From: Lamellibrachia satsuma
Taxonomy: Eukaryota > Annelida > Polychaeta > Sabellida > Siboglinidae
Assembly: GCA_033239005.1 (NCBI GenBank)
Contig: BSQZ01000053.1
Location: 3,433,501 to 3,497,500 of the forward strand
Length of the DNA: 64,000 nucleotides
Reading direction: 5' to 3'
Below the pieces are notes generated by a model. That model worked only from the letters and a program-made list of their open reading frames with translations, did no database searches and was not told the origin of the DNA. Every line of letters begins with the position of its first letter. Position 1 is the first letter of the stretch. Both the position numbers and the translations under genes were made by a program. Positions 33,331 through 46,437 of this stretch are shown here, one piece after another.

Positions 33331-34200
33331 ATAAAACATGGCGACAGATCGGTGGATCCGTCTTTTCAAAACCCATGGCACTTAATTGATTCATATGACA
33401 CGAACCCGGAAGTGAGTATTGATTTGTCCCGGTGCGACATGAATCAACCAGTCACATCACAATTTTCGTCGAGTTCACGAAGGCGCCATAGTCAGCTAAA
33501 CAAGACCAAGCCTTGTTAGATATTATACTCTTGTCCTTGAGTCCGCTACGTGGTAGACGCGACATGGGGTATGAGGCGTCAGAACATTGCTGTCTGAACC
33601 CAGTGTCTGCTACGTGGTAGACGCGACACGGGGTATGAGAGCGTCATTTGTGTAACTTCATGTCGTAGCTGTAATAAATGTACCAATGTTAAAAGTAATT
33701 GTTAAAATTGTTGCATGTTTTGCACCCATTTTGATATTGACTCTGACACAATCGTAAAATTAGGGACATCATTATTTATTTTATAATAGGCGACCATGTT
33801 AACGTTTTATAATCGTGTACGAAAAATAACGATCCAGATTTGATCACAAAGCCACAAGTTGTTGTATGTCATATCATTGACATGCTGTAAAGTTTTTTTT
33901 GGTAAAAACCTAATATTTATTTCGAGCAAATCAACATACGAGGTGCTTCCTCTCAAATGTTGGCAAAAAGAGGTGTCAGGGTACAGCACATTATTGAAAG
34001 GGGTATCTTCTCAAAATCAATGGCACTTCATTCGTATGCCGTGGACCCGGGAGTGAAACAATGATCTTCGACGTGAATAAACCAGGTCAGTGGTGCCGTC
34101 TGACGGTACCAGTTACAACAAACGTGTTCAGAAAGACTCTGTTCGCCGAGTTCACACAGGCGCCATAGTCAGCTAAAAGACTCCAGCCATTTAATTAGTG
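33331..34200 (+). repeat. Two direct copies of a KLHL-flank segment
   Basis: 33365-33515 and 34010-34180 share AATCAATGGCACTT/ACCCATGGCACTT, GAACCCGGAAGTGA/GACCCGGGAGTGA, the GAGTTCACRCAGGCGCCATA region and GTCAGCTAAA. Between them lie the GCTACGTGGTAGACGCGACA units and an ATTTATTTCGAGCAAATCAA block from the KLHL-A 3' flank. No gene. Confidence 0.6.
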
Positions 34201-35129
34201 AGTCATAGTACACTGACGGAATACAACTAACTCGGCACGAACAATTATTTTGCATGTTGCATGTTAACTTAGATATAATAATAAATATGATATTGGCATA
34301 TTTGTAGAGCTCAAGAAAGTTTTTTATTCTGTCAGTTATGACATATTGGCCACAAAAAAATATGTTATTGTGGCATTCGGGTGGGGGTGGCACTTCTCTG
34401 TATGGAGTAGTGCCTGTGGCAGGTTAGCCCTCACCTTTGATGTAATATGGTGACTACCGATTTGATTGGTTGTGTGCATACACTGTTGTTTTATTGGGTA
34501 CACCAATAACTGGTGATAATCGACTTGTATGTACAATGATTATGTTTACTGGTGTACTTGTGATGCATACAACCTGGCATTAAAATATGCTCTTTACCAA
34601 CCTGTAATTGTGTATCCGCCTCCCTTATTCCTACGTCAATCGAGCTGCGGCCACACTTGACACTAGACCAGCGTCTCTCTACGCATCCGATACAACAGTA
34701 AACATAAATATATTATTGTGGCATTCGTGATGTTGCACATACATAGATGTTAAGTTACTTGTCACATATTAGTCAGTATGGCAGTTGAGATTAATTACTT
34801 ACAGTATATTTTAGTGTTCCATAAGGTTATGTCTTGGAACCGAAGTTGTTTATTGTATACATCAGTTATATTTGCAATGTTTAAAACATGTTAAAATGTA
34901 TTTGATTTGCAGATCATGCAACCATGTTCTACTGTGATAGTAATATACATGTCTAACATAACATAACATAACATAACATACATCATGTACCGTATTGTAA
35001 TACGGGGCAACACATATGTCTAACATACATAACATAACATAACATACATCATGTACTGTATTTAAATATGGGGCAACACATATGCAACTAATGTAAATTG
35101 TTTAGTCTTGTTACAGAAAAGGTTGTTTG
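34201..35129. repeat. No gene; (CATAA)n and 66-bp tandem pair at 34950-35090
   Basis: CATCATGTAC follows a run of ATAAC pentanucleotides at 34981 and again at 35047. A GGGGCAACACATATG block closes each copy. The rest of this stretch has no recognised feature. Confidence 0.55.
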
Positions 35130-35775
35130 ATTACTATGTGTTGGTTGGACCACATATCTAAACTATTTTGTTTTCTTCATATTCTCAAAGTGCCAGATAT
35201 TGTTGAATTGAAAACTGCTGTTATTATGTACAAGGCATATAATAGTTCATTGCCAATGAATTTACAGAAGCTTTTCATTCTGTGTGACTCTATTTATCTG
35301 ACCAGGCAGTGATCCATCCAAATCATTCCAAATGTGCACGTACCAATCGCAAAAGTATGTGTATATCGGTAAAGCGATGGAATTCACTTGACAGTTCTTT
35401 AATGTGCTGGCGAAGTGTTCATTATTTTAAAACAAATATACGGATAACATACTAAATAGTTATGTAGTAACTGTTTAACAGTTCTTGGTGGGTTGGTTGT
35501 TGGCAGGTTAGGAAACATATCTAGTTAAACACTCTTATTAAGCTAGTCGTGTATATATGAATAATCAATATTGTGACACATGCAACTGTATTCACTGTCT
35601 TTATGTATGATTATAATATATTGCAATAGGGCAAGAATAATAAGTAATTCAATTTGTCTTGCCCTTTTGTCAACATGTTATAATATGTCATTACTAACTC
35701 CATTGTAATGTTCTGCTCTGCTGTTTTTAGTGTGTTTGTGCTGGAATAAACTTGATTCATTCATTCATTCATATT
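35130..35775 (+). mobile_element. LINE 3' end with (TTCA)n tail
   Basis: Translation across frameshifts gives the C-terminal domain of a jockey/L2-type ORF2: KVPDIVELKTAVIMYKAYNS, LPMNLQKLF, then KVCVSVKRWNSLDSSL and FKTNI. The 3' UTR ends AATAAACTTGATTCATTCAT followed by TCATTCAT, a short tandem tail typical of this LINE group. Strongly 5'-truncated. Confidence 0.75.
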
Positions 35776-36568
35776 GCATGCCGAAAATGGGTATCAAATC
35801 CACGCAAATAAAAAAATATCATGGCCTACACTGGCATTATGTTGCTAACAAGATTATACAAAGTCATACCCGCAACAATATTCATCCTGTATCAAATGTG
35901 CTTTTTATCTAAATTGCCAGTTTTGTTGCCAGATATTACAATGCACCTACATGTGCTTCTGGTATATCACTAACACAATCTACGTCACCGACGAAGGTTC
36001 GATATTACAAACGTACTGAACTTATTGGCGGAATAAGGCTGCTTCCTGGACAATTAAATCACAGTAATCGGTAGGCCAACTTGCGAATTATATTCTCTAT
36101 TCACGCAACAATAAGTTAAATTACCATTTGACCTCGGAGCCCGCTTCGTGGTAGGTGCGACATAGGGCATGAGTGGTCATTAAATTGTGGTCTGGCCACG
36201 CAGTCTGCTACGTGGTAGATACGACATGGAGTATGAGGGGTTATGAAATTATGGTATGACCCCATACTAGGTAAATGTTAAAACAAATGGTTAAAACCAT
36301 TGTATGCTGTGCACCCTATTAGAGGACTGTGTTAAATAATATCGTTTCATCCAGCCACCGCGAGGTTACCCCATAATTATAATGCCTCATACCAGAATCT
36401 GGGAACAAATGTAGCGCAACTTTACATTCATTAGACAGTTTCAGCTTTTTCGCTCCCAACGTATATCAATACTTAACGTATAGCATAAAAGTTAAACGTA
36501 TTTCATACGTAGCCGTAATGTAGTTTCTGCATTACGTTTGAAGCAGTGAACTTGGCCGTTAAGGGCTA

Positions 36569-36775
36569 GTGTGAGGTGCTCGCATGAAGTGTGAGGTGCT
36601 CCAGGAAGTGGGAGGTGCTCGCAGGAAGTGTGAGGTGTTCCAGGAAGTGTGAGGTGCTCCAGGAAGTGGGAGGTGCTCCAGGAAGAAGGAGGTGCTCCAG
36701 GAAGTGTGAGGTGCTCCAGGAAGTGGGAGGTGCTCCAGGAAGTGTGAGGTGCTCCAGGAAGTGGGAGGTTGGTCA
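36569..36775. repeat. 19-bp minisatellite (left arm)
   Basis: Unit GTGAGGTGCTCCAGGAAGT-like, about 10 copies, alternating GTGTGAGG and GTGGGAGG. The mirrored array at 58097-58205 has about 6 copies. A single related site at 10915-10940 follows KLHL-A. Pro/Ser/His-rich frames across it are artefacts. Confidence 0.9.
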
Positions 36776-37498
36776 TAAAAATTGGTTGAAGGTGGGAAGT
36801 TGGCCTCAACAATAGGTGGGAGGTGGGTTTGGTGGGAGGTAGACTCTCAATTTTTTTTTGAGGTAGGTGGTTGCCACCCGCGCAAAAAAAAACACCCACC
36901 CGCCACACACAAATCGAGCTCGAGTGTATTTCTTGGCCTTCATCCATGCCATGCATGAATGAATTTCCACCAACGGGGTTTTTTAAACGTATAAGCTACA
37001 TTAGAACTACTGGTGTATTCCCTATCCTGTTATGTCATGACTGTTCTTACATATCTATATTACATCGCGTATAAAAATTAAGTATGTGTTCTTTGAAATG
37101 ACGCCTAAAACTTATCTCGGCATGAAACTTACGGAGAACATGTGACCGGCAAATTAAATTCCACACTTAACTGAAGCTGTCTATTACCTCCAGGGACGCA
37201 TCTAAGACTTGAACAAGGGCCCGCACACGCACCTGTCCCACCTGTCCTTCTGATTTGCTCCACCCCCACCCCCACCCTGCCATATATCCGTACTGAAGGG
37301 GCTGCTGGCGAATCTGCTCTTTTCAGTATCACAATTGGCCATAAAATGTAAACTAATAATTCAGAAATATGCGTCTTGTTTTTTCTGTATGTTGATTACT
37401 TTGCTCTGCCCCAGAAATATACCCATTACTACTACCATAATCAACGCATTCTTTTGTCAAATCTAGGATCCAACCATATTACTAACACATTGAACTGT

Positions 37499-37543
37499 GC
37501 GTGCGTGCGTGCGTGGGTGCGTGCGTGCGTGGGTGCGTGAATG

Positions 37544-37587
<44 letters not shown>

Positions 37588-37590
37588 TGT
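37499..37590. repeat. (TGCG)n/(TG)n microsatellite (left arm)
   Basis: GTGCGTGCGTGGG-type tract. Its mirror in the right arm (57210-57364) has expanded into about 85 bp of pure CA, and a further copy lies at 58855-59060. Confidence 0.9.
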
Positions 37591-38904
37591 TTGTGTTACA
37601 TTACTCAGTTTCTCATACAATGGACCTTTAGTGTGAATATAGCTGTGATGTGTGCAGTCACGTATTTGTCAGTTCAAGGGGCAGTGTTATACGTTTTCTC
37701 ATCAGGCAGATAAGGGATGATCACAAAACATGGATGTTCGACGCTACACGTAGTTGAGTTCATGGGGAAGGAAGCTACCAACTGTTTCGTTTATATTGAT
37801 GTAATTTCTCAAAACGTCGTTTCTTTTATGATCACAGTTCACAAAGGTGCTGACTTGGAGCGCTATTGTGCATTATGGTGGATGACGTATCAATTGGGGA
37901 ATACGAAGTTGCTGAAGTAGCACACAGGTCGATGTGATTCATAGTTTCATGTAGTGGAGGACGGGGTCAGACGTTAAATAATATCGGTTTCGTGTAGTGG
38001 CATATATCGATGTGTTGAACTATACGCCAAGATATTCTGAATCTAAAGGCTCCTATACTTGATGATGTATTGTGATAGATATTTTTTTGCACGCACGCAA
38101 GCACACACTCACGCACACACGCATTCTTACTGCTTTTCTCAATGCTGACCACTTATTGTTTCGCCAACAACATTACACCCTGTTCATTACATTTTGATAA
38201 ATCTTTTACATTTAATTATCTAGCTGGAGAAGATATATTGGTTACCTTATGCTCCAAGAGTGCGAACAGAATTGAATGAGTGAGTTATTTGCTCGGATTT
38301 GTTCATTAACAATCATGCCCTTCATCAGGGGGGTTCTGGGGGAAAGAACCCTTTTGGTTGAGATAATTTTATTTTACTGTAAAAAAATAAGAAATTATCC
38401 CAGAAATCCCCGGCTGATTGTGTACGCTCTAACCCACATTTACAAAACCACGAGGGCGGACCTGATAGTTGCGTAGTTTGATTAATAATGTATCATTGCA
38501 TCTGTGACAGACTGAAACAACACTGCCATTCCTGGTATTAGGGTTAAATTGAGGCCATAAGGATCTTCTGATATGATTTGTAACACTAACAAATCATTAA
38601 TATGACCATACAGTGTATTTGATGCGTGGACGTGTGCATTTGTTGATGACGTTTGATTATTACTGTGTAATTAAAACTTGTAGCAGTATGATCTTTATGT
38701 TCCAAGTAAATGTGTTATTCCTTATATTGTATTTGTTGTATATTCATTTGCCGTGTTCGGAAATCCAAACTTGATAATGGCAAAAAGCCCGTTTACATAA
38801 ATTGACAAGGAAGTGTAGCTACAATTCAATTACAGTTCAATTTGTTTCCAAAACTCGTCTCCAAAAGGAATGGAATGGATGAAAGATCTAGTTATCAACG
38901 GGAG

Positions 38905-39020
38905 GCGCTGCTTCACATATAAACGTGTTATTCGCTAGGGGTCACTATATGTCCCATGCCACACTTCTGTCGTGCTGTTGTCAAGCGTCATACTCGAGTC
39001 GTACAATTTGTCTTATCAGT
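38905..39020 (+). promoter_or_regulatory. KLHL cassette, CTTCTG subtype, no donor (left arm)
   Basis: Reads GGGAGGCGCTGCTTCACATA with TATAAACGTG, GCTAGGGGTCACTATATGTC and CCATGCCACACTTCTGTCG. TATAAA lies roughly 25 bp before the TCACT initiator-like word, a plausible core promoter (inference). After CAGTTCC the ATG is followed by TAA, and the GTAAGT donor is deleted. It may still promote transcription into the next cassette. Confidence 0.5.
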
Positions 39021-39834
39021 TCCATGTAATAGGCAATACAGTAACATACAACGTAGACTAATAGACAGGTTTCTCATTTAGATGGAACTTTAGTTTCGTT
39101 TTACGTTACGAGGTTGTTTGGTGCAATAGGCAATACAGTAACATACAATAGACTAATAGAGAGGTTTCTCATTTAGATGGAACTTTAGTTATTTTACGAA
39201 GTGTTTCCATAGCTATGCGGAAGCAAGTGAAAAACATGTTTGTTAATTATGCTGTTGTGACTGGAGGAGTTGGGGTTAAGTTAGCTAGGGCTATGGTTAG
39301 GCAATCCCGGAAAGGGGCGTAAACCAACAAAAGTATTCTCCTTGAAGTAACAGTGTAGTCCTGGATGCCAGCTACGTATATACACAGTCCTTCATTTGAT
39401 CTAGCCTATTGCCTTCGGACAATAAACGCAGTAAAAATAAATGATTGCGTAGCTGTAATATCGGTATTATAAAATCAGGTTCAGTGTACTACGGTTAAGC
39501 CTATGCATCCACATAAACATATACAACTTATTTGAGTCACACAGGTGATCAGCAGTCAAAATACCCATCATACGGACATGATAACTTGTTGTCACATCAA
39601 CATCCATATTTGCCTTAATTGGCACTTGATGCTGCAAGTCGACATTTTGGAACTGACTTGGAACAATCGTAGACAAGACACGTGGCTTTGTGAACGATCG
39701 TGCTTAATTCTTCGCTTCTATTACTTACGAGGGGTAATAATATTTGTAGAAAGGTAATAGCAAGGTTAATTTCGAGAAATTATAGTCTTACGTCTCTTTA
39801 CTGTGGTTGTAGACATATTAATGAAATAACCTGC

Positions 39835-39985
39835 AATCAGCAGGAGGCGATGCTTTACTGGTAAACGTCTAATACGCTAGGCGTCACTACATGTCCCATG
39901 TCACACTTCAGTGGTTTTTGCTGGTGTCAAACGGGAAGTTATATCCTAGTCGAAGTTGTCGTATATCCATAGCCATGGGTAAGTG
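39835..39985 (+). promoter_or_regulatory. Intact KLHL first-exon cassette for KLHL-L
   Basis: Ends AGCCATGG|GTAAGT with ATG at 39975-39977 and the donor after 39978. The upstream core is AGGAGGCGATGCTTTACTGG, GCTAGGCGTCACTACATGTC and CACACTTCAGTGG. Phase 1; joined to exon 2 at 43326 it starts M-A-S-T-T-V-K-I-E-E. The proposed intron is 3.35 kb. Confidence 0.65.
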
Positions 39986-40079
39986 TTATTCTCTAATTTA
40001 GTTGTTATCTTATCCGCTATGATGTTGAGAGTTTAATGATTAGGTTGTTTTTGCCGTCATACACAGCACATTATTGTAC

Positions 40080-43000
40080 AACGGAAACTAACATTTTGAA
40101 CATTGCTTTCGTTTTATTTAGCCTCTTGTACTAGTCATAGTCGCATGACTGTGTAACTGCTATATGGCTGCTCAGTGGCGTTTTATCTAGCCTCTTGTAC
40201 TAGTCATAGTCGCATGACTGTGTGACTGCTATATGGCTGCTCAGTGGTAAAGTCCAATGTGTTCCAGTTAATCCATATTCAGAATGTTACAGTCACACAA
40301 GAGCTATAACCCATTAGCACTCAAGTAGTTCGTATGTCTATAACCGACAATGCTGTATTCGGGTGGATCCCTGTAGTACGTGGGCGGCCTAGTCATGTTT
40401 CACAAAAGTAATTAGCGATACCTGTAGGTCCATCTAGCGAACACTGCAAACACTAAATTCGCTACACGTACAGGCGGGAATTATTGATATTCGAGATACT
40501 TCTTTTCATGGATCTCTGATTCGCAATGTTATAATTTCTTAGTTGACTTTCAATTTTCTTGCGTTAAACAAGTTTTCTGAACATAGTGTTTTAATTACAA
40601 TACATACAGCAACATAAATGTCAGCAATATGTAGGTATTTAAATATTCAAAGTTCAAATAATACTAATAGGTGATACACGTTTGACATTCTAACATAGGA
40701 CCAAATTTGGCATTAGTTTGGCTAACCGATGGTCGGTGTAGCAATGTTGGACAAATGTACACTGAATACTGGTCATCCTCCAGCCAGCAAGCCACAGCAA
40801 GCTGCTGTTATCAACCCTTTTCTTTCATCAACCCTAAGTTGACATGTTTGTTGGTTGGTCAACACATTTTACAGTTGGACAGCGTCAAAAGTGGTCTGCG
40901 AGAGTATTGTGTTACTGCAGGTGGGGCCGGCCAACTGTATATTTGCAATGTGTATTGTTTCATTCGGTGTATTACGTGTGACTAAACTATGCAAAAAGGG
41001 CATCTGCAGAGACACGTAACGTTCTAGGACGCGGTCCTGTCGTGTTCCGGAGATTTCACATTTGTTCAAGAAATATGTTTTATCTTCAAGCGGTGACACA
41101 CCAGCATCTGTCCGATAGTCTGTCAAATTTCGAAAAAATTACTGGAGGTTTTTAAAGTTTTAATCCTAAATAATAAGGCCAACCTTATTTCAGCGGTGTA
41201 TCTAGCAGTTAACAGTAATATAATTAATAATAATTAATAACGCTTACATTTCTATCACTATTAACTGACTTGAATATTATATAGAATTGTTAAAATCGCC
41301 GCGTAAGTTGTCATGGCTCTTTTCATAATAATTAACAAATTAACGGTTTTGACACATTGTGCACATGCTCTATTTATATTATTTACACCTTAGTGTGTTC
41401 GGGCCACTTAGCATTCAGAAAAAGAAAGTTGGCACAATTCGCACATACTCAACATTCCACGAACCTAACCGGGAGGGCTACCGGCTCCCTTCCCGTACCC
41501 TCCCCAGCGGCGCGCGCTTCCACGACGTGAGTCGAACGTCACTCAAACATTACAGTATTCCTTGTAGCTTTTCTTAAGAGTAATTCCATTGTTTTACACT
41601 TGTCATGTGAACTAGTTAACCCCAGGTATGTGCTTCAGCCCAAAACAGTATACAACTGTCAGTCTGTTTGGCACCTTCAAGCGAGGACACTTAAGCACTT
41701 AGCACAAGTTTTTTTTTTTTATTCTCAACCTAATTTAGTCACATTTTAGCAGGGGTTTTAGCATGATTTTTAATCAGTACATTCACAATGTACACAGCCA
41801 ACACATTCACGTTGTATATAGTCACCACAGTGCAACATTGCCCCAGAGTGGGATATGCACTTATGAGAAAGAAGAATAAGAACGGAGCTATGTACTTTGT
41901 TGTGCTTATATTTCCGCGATGTGAGTCACTAAAACATTACAGTATTACTTGTAGCGTTTCTCAAGAGTAATTCAATTGTTTTACACTTGTCATGTGAACT
42001 TGTTAATCCCTGATATGTGCCTCAGCCCAGTATATAACAACAACAGTATAACATATAACATATAACAACAGTATATAACTGTCAGTCAGTAGAATGGAGC
42101 TATGTATTGGTTGTGCTTGAAGACGCACTGTATAAAACTGGGTTACGCGCATACTTCAATGTAACCGGACTTACCCCAATATAATAGTTGTGACAACTTG
42201 TCACAATCCCGAATAATTATTTTGTGACGTGAGGAGTAGTTTTGAATTGATGAATGAATTGATTACCGAAACATAATTAACACATTCCTTCGGTTTATCT
42301 AGCCTATTGCCTTAGGATTATTGACATAGTAAAGTCGGTTAATGACTGTGTTGCTGTAATATCGGTGCTCCAAAATAAAATTCAGTGTGTTATGGTTAAG
42401 TCTGTGCAACCAACATAAACATATACAACTCATTACAGTCACACATGTGATTAGCACACGAATCATTTTGACCGTTGACAGCCGGCGATGCTGCATTCTC
42501 AGTTGCAGGCCGACATATGGTTAACCACAAACAGAGATACATATAAACATACACGTATGTCCACCTGACCATCAATGGATACACTAAAGATATACCATAG
42601 TGAATAATAGGTATTTCGAATACCAGATACCTCCTTCTACTGTTTTCTGTTTTGCAACTTTATGATTGGTTTAGTTGGCAACGAAATACATTTACTGGTT
42701 TCAAAAATTAGTTAACAGAATTTAATTAACTGTCAAATAAACACAAATTGTAACAGTAATATGTAAAAAGTGAAAACCAGAACAGTTACATAGACAATGC
42801 CAGTGACATGTCGTGAGTTATGATGCTTTTACAAAACTACCAAAATACACAATTAGGTAGTTATCACAGAAACATCCACGTATGCCTTGGCACTTGGTGC
42901 AGCCAGTCAACATTTTGAAACTGACTTGGGACACTCGTACACAGGACACATGACGTTGCAAAATATCGTTCGTAATTGTTCGCACAGCGATGCGAACAAT

Positions 43001-43097
43001 TATTAGTATTATCTACGAGGGGTAACTACATTCGTAGATAGAGTAAAAGTAAGGTTAATTTCGAAAAATAATAGTGCTACGACTTCCTGGGGCCGTA

Positions 43098-43100
<3 letters not shown>
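40080..43100 (+). repeat. KLHL-L intron
   Basis: No gene. Intron-module blocks, including a local 63-bp duplication at about 40118-40245 (TTTTATYTAGCCTCTTGTAC ... GGCTGCTCAGTGG twice). A G+C-rich patch at 41455-41530 (TACCGGCTCCCTTCCCGTAC, GGCGCGCGCTTCCACGACGT) is conserved in the right arm and the third copy. Confidence 0.65.
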
Positions 43101-43150
<50 letters not shown>

Positions 43151-43252
43151 GCACGCACGCACGCACACGCACACGCACACGCACACGCACACGCACACGC
43201 ACACGCACACGCACACGCACACGCACACGCACACGCACACGCACACGCACAC
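43101..43252. repeat. (CA)n/(CACACG)n microsatellite before the KLHL-L acceptor
   Basis: About 150 bp of CA, then CACG, then CACACG hexamers. It ends 73 bp before the acceptor at 43324-43325. The right-arm partner is about 60 bp shorter. Confidence 0.95.
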
Positions 43253-43325
43253 ATCCCATTCTACCTTTGTTTGTATGTTGCATTTTACTTTATTTGTGTA
43301 CAAGTTCTACATGTTTTTGTTGTAG

Positions 43326-45072
43326 CATCAACCACTGTGAAAATCGAGGAGTTTGTTGACAAGGCATACCAGAATGCTTTCATGAAGGGAATGCATAACC
43401 TGCGCCAGAACGAAGAGTATACTGATGTGAAGTTACAGTCGGGTGATATTCAAATCCGGTGTCATCGAAACGTTCTGGCAGTCGCAAGTGATTACTTCAA
43501 AGCAATGTTCAGGTGTGGTCTTGAAGAAAGCACGTCAGCCACAGTCCAGCTGACAATGGAACCGGAGATATTGAGCACTATCGTCGACTATATGTACACC
43601 GGTGAGATTGAGCTGACTGTCGACAACGTGGAGAGCTTGTTCAAGGCAGGCGACATCCTACAGCTGGATAACCTCAAGGTGGCCTGCGAGAATGTCATGT
43701 TGAAGCAGATCGAGCCGGCGAACTGTGTCGGATTCTTTAAATTTGCTACGTTGTATCGACTGGACAAGCTGCAGCAGAAAGCCAGTGGAGTGATACAGTC
43801 CGAGTTTAAAATTGTCGCACTTAAAGAGGAATTCAAAGAGTTATCCTGCAAAGAACTAATCGATTTCATCAAAGATGATGACGTCAATGTTGAAGACGAG
43901 GACATTGTCTTCGATGCCGTGCTAGGTTGGGTTCGACATGACCTTGACAACAGAAAGTCGTCCTTTCAGACGATTATTGAACACGTCCGCCTGCCATATT
44001 GTACGAGCAACTACTTGCGGCACATTAAGTACACATATGATCTGTTCACCCCCAAGTGTTATGAATATCTAATCGAAGCATTGTCGTTCCAGGCAGACAC
44101 TGTGCACCAACATCAGATGGCAAGTTGCCGCACAGTGCCACGCACCAACTTCCGAATGACGTCTTGTCTCCTGTTGGTTGGTGGGATGGCGTGTTTGGAG
44201 GGCGAAAACAAACAATTTGAGCACAACAGCTGCCAGTACTACAAGGAAGACACATCTAGTTGGGAGTCACTGACGGAGCTGCCACAGTCGGTCGGTAGGT
44301 TTTACCACGTATGTCGCGTCGACAGAGGCCTACTGTTGACAGGGGGCAGCACGGGAGGCGCGTTGAACCAATGCTGGCACTTTGATATGTCCATAAAGAA
44401 GTGGGAGGCGATGCCACCACTTATCACTGCACGGTGCTACCACCGCAGTGTCTCTCTGGACGACTGCGTCTACGTGGTGGGAGGGAAGGGTGTTAACAAC
44501 ACAGTGCTCGCATCTGTTGAGTGTCTGAATGCTGAGAGGAAAGAGTGGATGTCCCTGCCCGAGATGCCACAGGCGGTGTTTGCCCCCGCGGTTGTCACGT
44601 ACAACAACAAGATCTTTGTTTTTGGTGGCCGAGATGCCCAGAACAAGAACCTGTATTGCACACAGGTGTTTGATACGACACAGGGCCAGTGGAGCACTCT
44701 GTCATACATGCCTGAAGTGTGCGGCTTAGGTGCTGAAGTGTGCGGCTTAGGTGCTGCTGTCACACTGAACGACTGTATTTATGTGGTGGGAGGCTTCCGA
44801 CGCACATGTTTGAAATATGACCCGACCTCGGATAATTGGACAAAGCTGAGTCAACCATGCCAGAGCCACGGCAATGCCCCAGCAGTCGTGTGGCGCGGCT
44901 CTATACTGGTAGCAGGGGTGGAGGTGCCAAGCCAGAATCATCGGTCATTGAACAGTACAGTCCTCTCACAGACACTTGGCTGGAATGGAAAACAACACTA
45001 GATATGAATAGGTTGAGTCATTGTATGTTCAACGTTGACCTCTCGGTAGTGTGTGACCTACTATGTGTTTGA
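43326..45072 (+). pseudogene. KLHL-L: BTB-BACK-Kelch gene with 1-bp frameshift near the 3' end
   Basis: Exon 2 after the acceptor TTTTTGTTGTAG. BTB (YTDVKLQSGD, CHRNVLAVASDYFKAMF), BACK (DDDVNVEDEDIVFDAVLGWV) and Kelch blades 1-5 are intact and nearly identical to KLHL-R. At 44915-44918 there are four G where KLHL-R has five, so the frame shifts inside blade 6. It ends at 45001 with an unrelated tail (VEVPSQNHRSL...), which predicts 559 residues. The original frame remains open on to 45072. Blade 5 carries a 7-residue in-frame duplication (EVCGLGA twice). It could be a real loss of blade-6 closure, a recent pseudogene or a homopolymer sequencing error. It is called a pseudogene with reserve, because the rest of the gene is under no visible decay. 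Confidence 0.75.
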
Positions 45073-46146
45073 ACTGCAACTTGCATCATACGCCTCACAG
45101 AGTGTTGTTTGAATCAATGATTGTAGATATATTATAATATAATAATACATAATATAATAATATATAACAATTGGACATTGTATATGATGATGAAGTAGTT
45201 TGTGATTCAAGATTTCTCGATGCTGGGGATATTATGAATGACCCATGTGGACGTTTGACGATTACGTAATTCAGAAGAGTAGGCGTTCGTAGTTACGTAC
45301 AAATGTATGCAACGCTAGGCGTCAAACGTCCACATAAGTTCCTTCATACGGGACGAACGTCTCGTCCAAACAACTTGACTGAACTGCATGACATGCACTT
45401 ATGTATGAGTGGAATTAATGGTGCACCCTGGTTTCAAAAGTATACCTGCCTGTTAGTCCCTGCATTGAACAAAGACAATTATTGGTGAATACATAATAAT
45501 TGGAGATTAATGCAAGGTGCGCTGTGCAGTTTGTATTCTACATGACATTAATAACATTTTGTAAACGTATAATACCTTTCTGAAATGGCTTGCACGAGTA
45601 CATTTGTAGCTGCATATTAATTTAGCTGCATGTGCGTTCTGTCTTAAATTAAGTTTTTCGTATTATATAATAACATTTCCGGTGTGGCTGCCTAGTACAA
45701 TGACGTTATTATATGAATATTGAATTAATGTACTTGATAATACATTACACTTGATCATGGTGTGGACACCATTAGGATAGTGTCTGTATGCATCAAGTTA
45801 TCATGATTATTCGATGTTGTGCACGGTTTTTTAATCGGGGTATCCCAAACTCATATTTAAAATGTACTTTGCCTATTTTGTGATCAGGACAAGTGCAACG
45901 ATTTGATTAATGACATAACGTAAACATTATTTTTTTTAACTACAGTCTTGAAGAACACGTGTATGTAAACATTGTAATCGCATAATAATGCATGTGCATA
46001 TCATCGGTCAAAATAAACACATAAAAATATACTGCACTGCGTTGTATTATTATGGCAATGCTGAACTGATATTGGGACATAATTGGACAAAGCTGAGTCA
46101 GCCATTTAATTGGATAAACCATGATCAGTACATCGGCTGGACACAG
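45073..46146 (+). other. KLHL-L 3' flank
   Basis: No gene. Nearly identical to its mirror at 48858-49931 and clearly homologous to the KLHL-B flank. Contains an AT-rich AATATAATAATACATAATAT patch at 45130-45165 that is lengthened relative to KLHL-B. Confidence 0.7.
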
Positions 46147-46437
46147 TAGGGCGCGGTAGTGTCCGCTAAGAACGCCGGACTCTCAATATAGAGAACACGG
46201 GGTCTTGCTGCCGTTTTGAAACTTTTAGCAATTTCGTTTATCCCACGTTGCCACAGTTCACTCAGCTGTATAAATGAGTACCTGGCTACATACAGAGGTA
46301 GATATGTGAACGAATAGTCTTCGCGCTGTAATTGTAGTGTGGCTGAGAAGAGCCAGGGTGAAGTGTATAGCGCTTTGAACAGTCCTGCGGACTGGTTACC
46401 GCGATATATAAGAGCGTATATTTTTACCCGTGGACAC
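46147..46437 (+). mobile_element. SINE copy in left arm
   Basis: Same element and same relative place as 29364-29646. Head GGTAGTGTCCGCTAAGAACG and CCGGACTCTCAATATAGAGA; end CCGCGATATATAAGAGCGTA and TTTTTAC. Confidence 0.75.

Noticed and set aside
36492..36956. Pro/His-rich frame in the left arm and its partner at 57892-58227
   Set aside because: Translation of the 19-bp minisatellite; repeat number differs between arms and the flanks do not keep frame.
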